From Priapulus caudatus (Eukaryota > Priapulida > Priapulimorpha > Priapulimorphida > Priapulidae), in contig NW_014577155.1 of NCBI RefSeq assembly GCF_000485595.1, forward strand, positions 332,951 through 382,950: a DNA stretch of 50,000 nucleotides, in the 5' to 3' direction. A program made the position numbers and the translations under genes. The notes beneath the pieces are model-generated. The model saw only the letters and a program-made list of their open reading frames with translations. It was not told the DNA's origin and did no database searches. This document shows, one piece after another, positions 44,164 to 50,000 of this stretch. The stretch's first letter is position 1. The number at the start of each line of letters is the position of its first letter.

Positions 44164-44503
44164 GCCGTGGGGTGGGCAGCCCCAACCCCAGCCACTATCC
44201 TGGGCTGCCGTGCGCAACAGCCCCTGCAACAGCCCTAGGTAGGGCGGGCAGCCCCAGCAGGAACCCTAAGGGAGTGCACCATCTCCAGAAGCAACCCTAG
44301 GTGGGGCGGGCAGCCTTAGAAGCAACCCTAGGCGGGGCGGGCAGCCCCAGAAGCAACCCTAGGCGGGGCGGGCAGCCCCAGAAGCAACCCTAGGCGGGGC
44401 GGGCAGCCCCAGAAGCAACCCTAGGTGGGGAGGGCAGCCCCAAAAGCAACCCTAGGTGGGGTGGGCAGCCCAAAAAGCAACCCTAGGTGGGGTGGGCAGC
44501 CCC
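44164..44503. repeat. 31-bp GC-rich minisatellite next to TGF-beta stop codon
   Basis: Unit AAGCAACCCTAGGCGGGGCG + GGCAGCCCCAG, period 31 (44289, 44320 and onward), about eight good copies with two diverged ones at the left. The array ends within three bases of the stop codon of the TGF-beta gene, so it should form the start of its 3' UTR. Confidence 0.95.
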
Positions 44504-44505
44504 CT

Positions 44506-45592
44506 CTACCCGGGACAGTCGCACTGCTGACACACGCACGACGTGATCGTCAGGCCGACGAGCGAGAGCACGGTGTAGCCCTCCCTGTCGCCGACCACAA
44601 TGTCGTCGGACGACGTAGAGTACGTCTGCGGCGTGCAGCAGAGCGGAGCGAAGTCGTCTTCCCGCCGTCGCAGCAGACGATTCAGTTGCGGCTCGTTGGG
44701 CGTCACCACCGCCATGTAGCTCTCCGTCGCCGAGTTGCCGCACGAGCCGGCGCACATGTTCAGCCGCAGCGTCGGCGGCTCGAAGATCCAGCCGCGCAGC
44801 CGTGGGTCGTCGGTCGTGTTGAGCGTGTACGAGATCAGCTGACACGCTTCAGCGTAGTCCCGCTGGCGGCCGGCGCGGCGCTTGCGTCGCACGCCGTTCC
44901 ACTCGCGCGCGTTCAGTTTTAGAAATGGCCGCCGATCGCCATGCGTCTCGAACGGACGCGAGCGTTCGTCATAGACGCAACCTTTGCAGGCGACCTTCAA
45001 GTTGACCTCGCCTCGCCACTCGTTCAGGTTATCGAGCGTGAGATCGACGGAGATCCACTCGCTGTCGTTGCCGCTAGGTGGCAGCGGCTGCACGAACCTG
45101 CCGTACGTCTTCGCGAGAGAGACGTTCTGATGTCGCTTCAGTGGCGTGACGACGATGCTGCGGCGTGCGTCGCTAGGTGTCGCGTCGGGCAGCTTGTAGA
45201 GCCAGAGCACGCCGGTGCGCGGATGAAACTTCTGGAGCTTGGCGCTTCGGAACTGGATGCAGACGGACGGGTGGTCCCCCCGCGGACACCTGTCCTCCCA
45301 CGATTCTACGCCGATGCCCGAGAGCAGAGAAATCAGTCCGTTATTTATCGTATATCTCACTATAATATATATATTACGGAAGCCGCCTAGTGCCGGCGCG
45401 GTCACGTTTTTCTCAGCCGGCGGCGGCACGTTTATCGCAGCCAGCGACTTCACGTTCTCGCATTTGTCGCCGTCACGTTTTTCGTCGTCGTCGTCGTTTT
45501 TGTTGCCGTTGTCGACGTCATCGTCGTTGTAGACTCTACCAACGCATTAACCCTAGTAAAATACTAAACAGTGGAATCCGCCAAGACATCAT
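44506..45592 (-). CDS. TGF-beta superfamily ligand precursor
   Basis: Secreted dimeric growth factor precursor. The continuous frame runs from codon 45546 down to TAG at 44506-44508. The prodomain contains LWLYKLPD, SEWISVDLTLDNLNEWRGE and VACKGC, resembling the activin/inhibin-TGF-beta branch. A furin site VRRKRR (about 44878-44895) precedes a 122-residue mature domain with GWIFEPPTLRLNMCAGSCG, a CC pair and SCVCQQCDCPG. The seven canonical cystine-knot cysteines are present, plus two extra at the C-terminus. Possible N-glycosylation: NVT, NVS, NDS, NTT. Immediately upstream, the ATG at 45592 opens a typical signal peptide (MMSWRIPLFSILLGL), but it is one base out of frame with the body near 45547. 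This is either a sequencing error, a disabling mutation, or an unrecognised splice. No other exon is needed for the rest. Confidence 0.88.
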
Positions 45593-46045
45593 TTTTTATT
45601 CACCCACTCCTGCGCATGTCTCCCGGGTGAGTACCCACCCAGCGCCCCTCGCGCCCCCGCGCCCGGCATAATCTGGCTTACAAAGTTGTTGCAATAACAA
45701 CAACGTCCTCAGATAGCACAGCGAATAGGCAACGAAAAGGAAGCACAATTAACCGCAGTGACTAACTTACAGACATGTCATTACCTAGTTATACTCCTGC
45801 GCTGAACGTTCGAGACTAACACGTACGTATTCCGACATATAGTCTGTATAGTAGGTAGTAAAATATAAACGTTTTCCACTGCAATCTGCAATGCATGCAG
45901 TGTTGATCTGTCAATTTGATCAACGTTAGCCTCTCTCCTTCTTCGTTACAGTCCCTTATAAATATAAGTTAGAGTATGAATAATATTCCTATTTGTTATG
46001 AGGCCAGTCTGAAACTAGCAATAATATGCTGTTAGTTTTATATAG
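45593..46045. other. Upstream flank between TGF-beta and integrase-like genes
   Basis: Divergent intergenic region of about 450 bases. GC-rich near 45600-45665, AT-rich after. A promoter for the minus-strand TGF-beta gene is expected here; nothing diagnostic seen. Confidence 0.4.
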
Positions 46046-48210
46046 GAAATGAGCTGATTGTATATAAGTTAATTCAAGCAAGGTTTCAGTTATGTGGAGA
46101 TACTGGGCCTTGTCACTTTGCATCATGGACATCAACTGAGGTTAGTAAATTTCCGTTAAATTTCGGTGAGATTAGTGCGAAAATATGTATATTTCATTGT
46201 TGTTACACATATATTATTGGTGATATTATTTGGTAAAAAATATTCATTGTTATCAAATTTGCTGATTGTAAAACTGTTTTTACTACTTACTGAACACTTT
46301 ATGCTTGCCTAGGACACACTATATTTCTGTTTTAATATTGCCTAATCTTGCTTCCTTTTTGGCTGGAGCACACTATTAGTCACCTCCGGCACACTGAATA
46401 TTCATGTTAATTTCGTGTTAGGATTAGGGTTAGGGTTAGGTTAGCTATAGTCGCAGGAGTGAGAGTGAGATTAACTGTACATATGCAATACGTGGCATGC
46501 AATACATACATGACCACTTATGTACTGTGCAGGTCGTGCAATATCTAACTGTTTCTTGGAGCTAGGGGATTAAGTCGAGGGGTTGGGGGATTGAGGGTTC
46601 AGGCTCATGAAATTGACTGATGGAATACTCAACCTGTTATTTCTAGCCTGCGTCCGCTTGAGAGTGCTAAACGCAAACAAGCAGAGAAAAATTTCACTGA
46701 TATGCCACAAGTCATCAGTGCAGTCCAGGTATGTATTATTTGCTCAACAAACACACATTTAGGCACAATGGTACTTATTAGAAACGTCAAAAGTAATCTA
46801 ATCATATAGAAAAAGATACACCGATGAATTAACTAGTTAGTCAGCCTCTGACATACTGGAGTATAATATAATTATATGATTTCAATCATTCGTTGAACTG
46901 AAGTAACAGTGTGTTGCTGACATTGTGCTTACGTGGAAAACGAGTTGTTTTATTTTAGTTACTTTCAATCATAATATCAGTCTCTTACTTGTAATCGATG
47001 TTTGAACGGCCCTATATTCTTCAGAGCATACAAAGGCAGCAACACAAATGATACTCCTAGCTGCTACATTTAAACACAATTGCAAATGAAGTACGTGGCA
47101 TGTTTGTTGGCAAACTGAATAGGGGGCACAGCTTAGAGGGTCATGTACATATGTAAAAACAGATATAATACACACGTTACACATGTATAGACAATGTAAT
47201 GGAGGCATCACTGTGTAATTAACACTATGCGTACATTATGATCAAAATAAATAACAATATCGGGTACAAAAAATGTGCTATTCTACTTTTAACAGAATGT
47301 GCTAGAACGTGCAAGTGGATGTGATAAAGTGTATACCGCTACGTTGTCAAGGTACTGCGTGACGATCATAGACTTAGAGTGCGCATGTATATCAAAAGCA
47401 TTCGCTTTTAGCTAAGCATGCATTTTTTTTTTCTTAAAAAAGTTGTGGATGAATAAACAAAACTGACATTAGCTACCAAAATCCAATTATAATAATACCT
47501 TAATAATATGCAGAGATGACATTCGTCTTTTACTTGGCATCATGGACCTGGAGGGTGTTGCTTATCGAAAAAAAATCGCCTTAGAAGACGGCAGTATGTC
47601 AACAAAAGGCCCAACTACATGTGGAATGTGGATGGAAATGACAAGTTAAAGCCCTATGGGTTTGCAATTCATTGTGCTATTGATGGGTAAGACTAGTACA
47701 TTGCATTTTCTGGCCACTTGACTTGCTTTGCAAACTTGCTTGCAAAGCTTTATTTCGCTAATTCATGCATGCCCAAACCCCTGTTATCTACACGTATCTA
47801 GCATACAGTTTCTGGTATGACCCACGAATGAAATGAATCAAACAAAACAAATCAAACAGTTTTCAATGCACTTGCACAGTCATTAATTTATTCATAGCAT
47901 TTCAACCAGTGTCTTGCAGCACGTGAATTGCTATATATAGGAGTATGTTCAAACTATTCGGCCACTGGCATGCCCGGTCCAGTTAAAATTCATGCTTTGT
48001 ACATGCGGAGGTAGCAGCTAGAATGCAAGGCTTAAGCTGATGTTATTACCCTTTGTATATATTGTACGGTAAATGTCATCACTGCTTTGGTTCTTCTCTC
48101 TTTTGGGTTTCACGTCGGATTCTATGATTAGAAGTTGCTGCCACAAACAAGAAGCCAGAACTTGTTGCAAATGTTTTCTTAAAGACTGTCAAAGAGCTAA
48201 AAGGCACGTA
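46046..48210 (+). pseudogene. Decayed integrase-core-domain gene
   Basis: Five exon remnants: 46046-46140, 46647-46728, 47296-47351, 47514-47686 and 48106-about 48200, joined by mostly intact GT-AG introns. They resemble a transposon-derived animal family with an HTH-like N-terminus and a DDE integrase-like core: GFSYVEILGLVTLHHGHQL, LLLGIMDLEGVAYRKK, NYMWNVDGNDKLKPYGFAIH and a SRRIL block. Breaks: a frameshift near 46068-46074; a frameshift at the eight-A run 47568-47575, whose uncorrected frame stops at TAA 47647; TG instead of AG at the acceptor (48104-48105); TGA at 48125-48127 where the family has tryptophan. The D of VDG and of IDG remain, but family-typical WH and IHG are changed to WN and IHC. 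The C-terminal part is absent. No terminal repeats are seen. Individual breaks could be sequencing errors, but four together argue for decay. Confidence 0.75.
46420..46442. repeat. Short telomeric tract
   Basis: GATTAGGGTTAGGGTTAGG in an intron of the integrase-like pseudogene. Confidence 0.85.
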
Positions 48211-48411
48211 CCATTTCTTCTTGTTTTACATATTGTTTTGTTGCAAGCAAGAACATTTTTTGGCCTGTGCCCAATTTCATTGCAATTAGTTGCAACGTTT
48301 ATAGACAATCTAAAAACGTGTGTGCTGATGTCACTCTTTGCTACTGTAAAGGGCGAGAGTGTTTCATGTGTGCAGTTTATTACCTCCGCGTAAACGGAGG
48401 TCATTCCATCG

Positions 48412-48413
<2 letters not shown>

Positions 48414-48489
<76 letters not shown>
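48414..48489. repeat. (GT)n microsatellite
   Basis: About 36 uninterrupted GT units. Confidence 0.97.
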
Positions 48490-48490
<1 letters not shown>

Positions 48491-48511
48491 TGTTGTAGCC
48501 ACCGCGCGACG

Positions 48512-48710
48512 ATAGCGCGTCGAGTCAGCGAGTGCGAGTCCAGCAGCAAGCACCAGTGAGCGCGCGTCTGCAGCAGGCGAGTCAGTCAGCAGCCCACCGC
48601 GCGATCGATAGCGCGTCGAGTCAGCGAGTGGCGAGTCAGCAGCAGCCACCAGTGGAGCGGGAGTCAGCAGCAGGCGAGTCAGTCAGCAGCCGCCACCAGC
48701 GAGCACATAC
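48512..48710. repeat. ~96-bp imperfect tandem duplication, CAG/GAGTCA rich
   Basis: GCGCGTCGAGTCAGCGAGTG occurs at 48515 and again near 48611, each followed by GCGAGTC, CAGCAGCAAG/CAGCAGCC and CAGGCGAGTCAGTCAGCAGC. GC-rich patch in AT-rich surroundings. Confidence 0.8.
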
Positions 48711-48719
48711 ATGTTACAC

Positions 48720-49940
48720 GCTCGTGGAGGTATGCACTCTCCGTGAGTGCCCTCTGTCTAGTTGATAATGCGCATCATTTCTTATTTAAAATAATTTAAA
48801 AGCATTAATATAGCATATAATATTATAGCATAATTAATTATTCTTTTATATTTAATTATATAATTATTTTCGCGATCGAGAAGTTTATATGCTGAATTCC
48901 CATTCAGTCAGCTGCTGTGTAAATGCTATTTTACAATTTCCAATCTAATGCAATCTAGGTACAGCACGTACTGTACGCATGGACCCTGACAGAGAATGGA
49001 CACCTATAACTGACTTGCAAACTGATTAGCTGGTGAAAGAAGTGTCATCTTTGGAAAGTCAACAGGAAATCAGCTGTGATCAGGCCTTATAAAAACCACA
49101 ATTTATTTGCTTTACAATTCTTCAAGCACTCAAATAATCAAATAATATAAGTATATATAATACAGGCCATATAAAGATAAACATAAAGCTCGATATACAA
49201 TATTCCATAATAACAGAAATAATAATATGTAGCTGTAAACATGCAGTACAGTATACAATACAGAACATAGAGAACATGTTATGATAATCCACACCATACG
49301 ACGCCACTGTTAAAATGCATGCATGTGCATGTAAGAAAGTAGTTTTAAGATTTGACTTTTTGATCCTTGTCCAATCAATTCACACAGGATTTGTTTGACA
49401 TATAACAATAATGGTTCCTAATATATGAATCGAGTACCTAAGTAAAACAACGTAAATATAGCACTAACGAAAATTTAGTAACATACTGAACTAGGCACAT
49501 GCCTTCTATTTTTATATTACATATTTTCAGAAAGTAGAATCTTGGTGGGCTTATTGCAAACGTCAACACTGTCATGGTGGATCAATTTTTTCAAGGTTAA
49601 CTGCATTTTTTGAAAGTTTCTGCCAGGAATAATTGGTAGATAGAGCTGCGTAGCGAACCAGCTTCAAGTAACATAAATCATAACTTCAAAACTTTCATAA
49701 CTTAAAGTTTCTTAAAGAAATTTTTAAAATATAAACAAAGACAGCACGTGCACAAATGAAATGCATAAATATACGTGAAATGGTATAATTATGATGTATG
49801 TGCCTCACATATCGAGTGACTTCTTAATCTCTCTCTTTCAAAACAGGATTTAGGAGAGACACAACGTTTTAATTTCACTGATGACATGACCATGTAAATA
49901 TGATACATTTTCTGATAAGCTATATCTAATCTATATTTGA
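48720..49940. other. Non-coding stretch
   Basis: AT-rich, no gene recognised on either strand. Confidence 0.5.
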
Positions 49941-49944
49941 GTTC

Positions 49945-49953
49945 GTATGTATG

Positions 49954-49985
<32 letters not shown>

Positions 49986-50000
49986 TGTATGTATGTATGT
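49945..50000. repeat. (GTAT)n microsatellite
   Basis: GTAT tetranucleotide repeats run to the right edge of the window. Confidence 0.95.

Noticed and set aside
44425-45390. Plus-strand frames over the TGF-beta gene
   Set aside because: Shadow frames; the minus-strand frame has the furin site and cystine-knot motifs.
48364-48649. Frames with poly-His-Thr or poly-Val-Cys
   Set aside because: Readings of the GT microsatellite.

Overview
This is 50 kb of animal genomic DNA: AT-rich, intron-rich, repeat-rich, with TTAGGG-type telomeric motifs, canonical GT-AG introns, and short GC-rich coding exons in AT-rich surroundings. TTAGGG and the gene content point to a metazoan, most likely an invertebrate; the species cannot be named from the sequence. 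There is one assembly gap (N at 17334-17500).

Layout. (1) 1660-5486, minus strand: the 5' five exons of an endosomal-type Na+/H+ exchanger (SLC9A6/7/9 group), running off the left side; a 60-bp identical copy of part of its third exon sits at position 1. (2) 5487-13676: no gene; short inverted-repeat elements, hairpins, minisatellites and an interstitial telomeric tract. (3) 13755-22525, plus strand: PINCH/LIMS1, the five-LIM adaptor of the ILK-PINCH-parvin adhesion complex; nine exons are mapped and the LIM2 exon(s) are lost at the gap. (4) 22526-31648: no gene; MITE-like elements. (5) 31649-36203, plus strand: a complete seven-exon monocarboxylate-transporter-like gene (SLC16/MCT family, 439 codons). 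(6) 36204-44505: no gene; a tandem array split by two nested transposon-like insertions, and other minisatellites. (7) 44506-45592, minus strand: a TGF-beta superfamily ligand with furin site and cystine-knot domain; its signal peptide is one base out of frame with the body. (8) 46046-48210, plus strand: a decayed multi-exon gene of an integrase-core (DDE-type) family, with two frameshifts, a stop and a lost splice acceptor. (9) 48211-50000: microsatellites and unassigned AT-rich sequence.

The most unusual signal is that several introns carry tandem arrays whose unit contains a splice junction. One MCT intron (34841-35602) is made almost wholly of copies of its own 5' junction (about 95-bp unit) and of its own 3' junction (54-bp unit). 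Another MCT intron ends in an approximately 40-bp array finishing exactly at its acceptor. In PINCH a 91-bp minisatellite contains the last codons and donor site of the LIM3 exon. A second theme is that TTAGGG tracts here lie inside short inverted-repeat elements. The four genes are not functionally linked in any obvious way; their neighbourhood looks like ordinary animal synteny.
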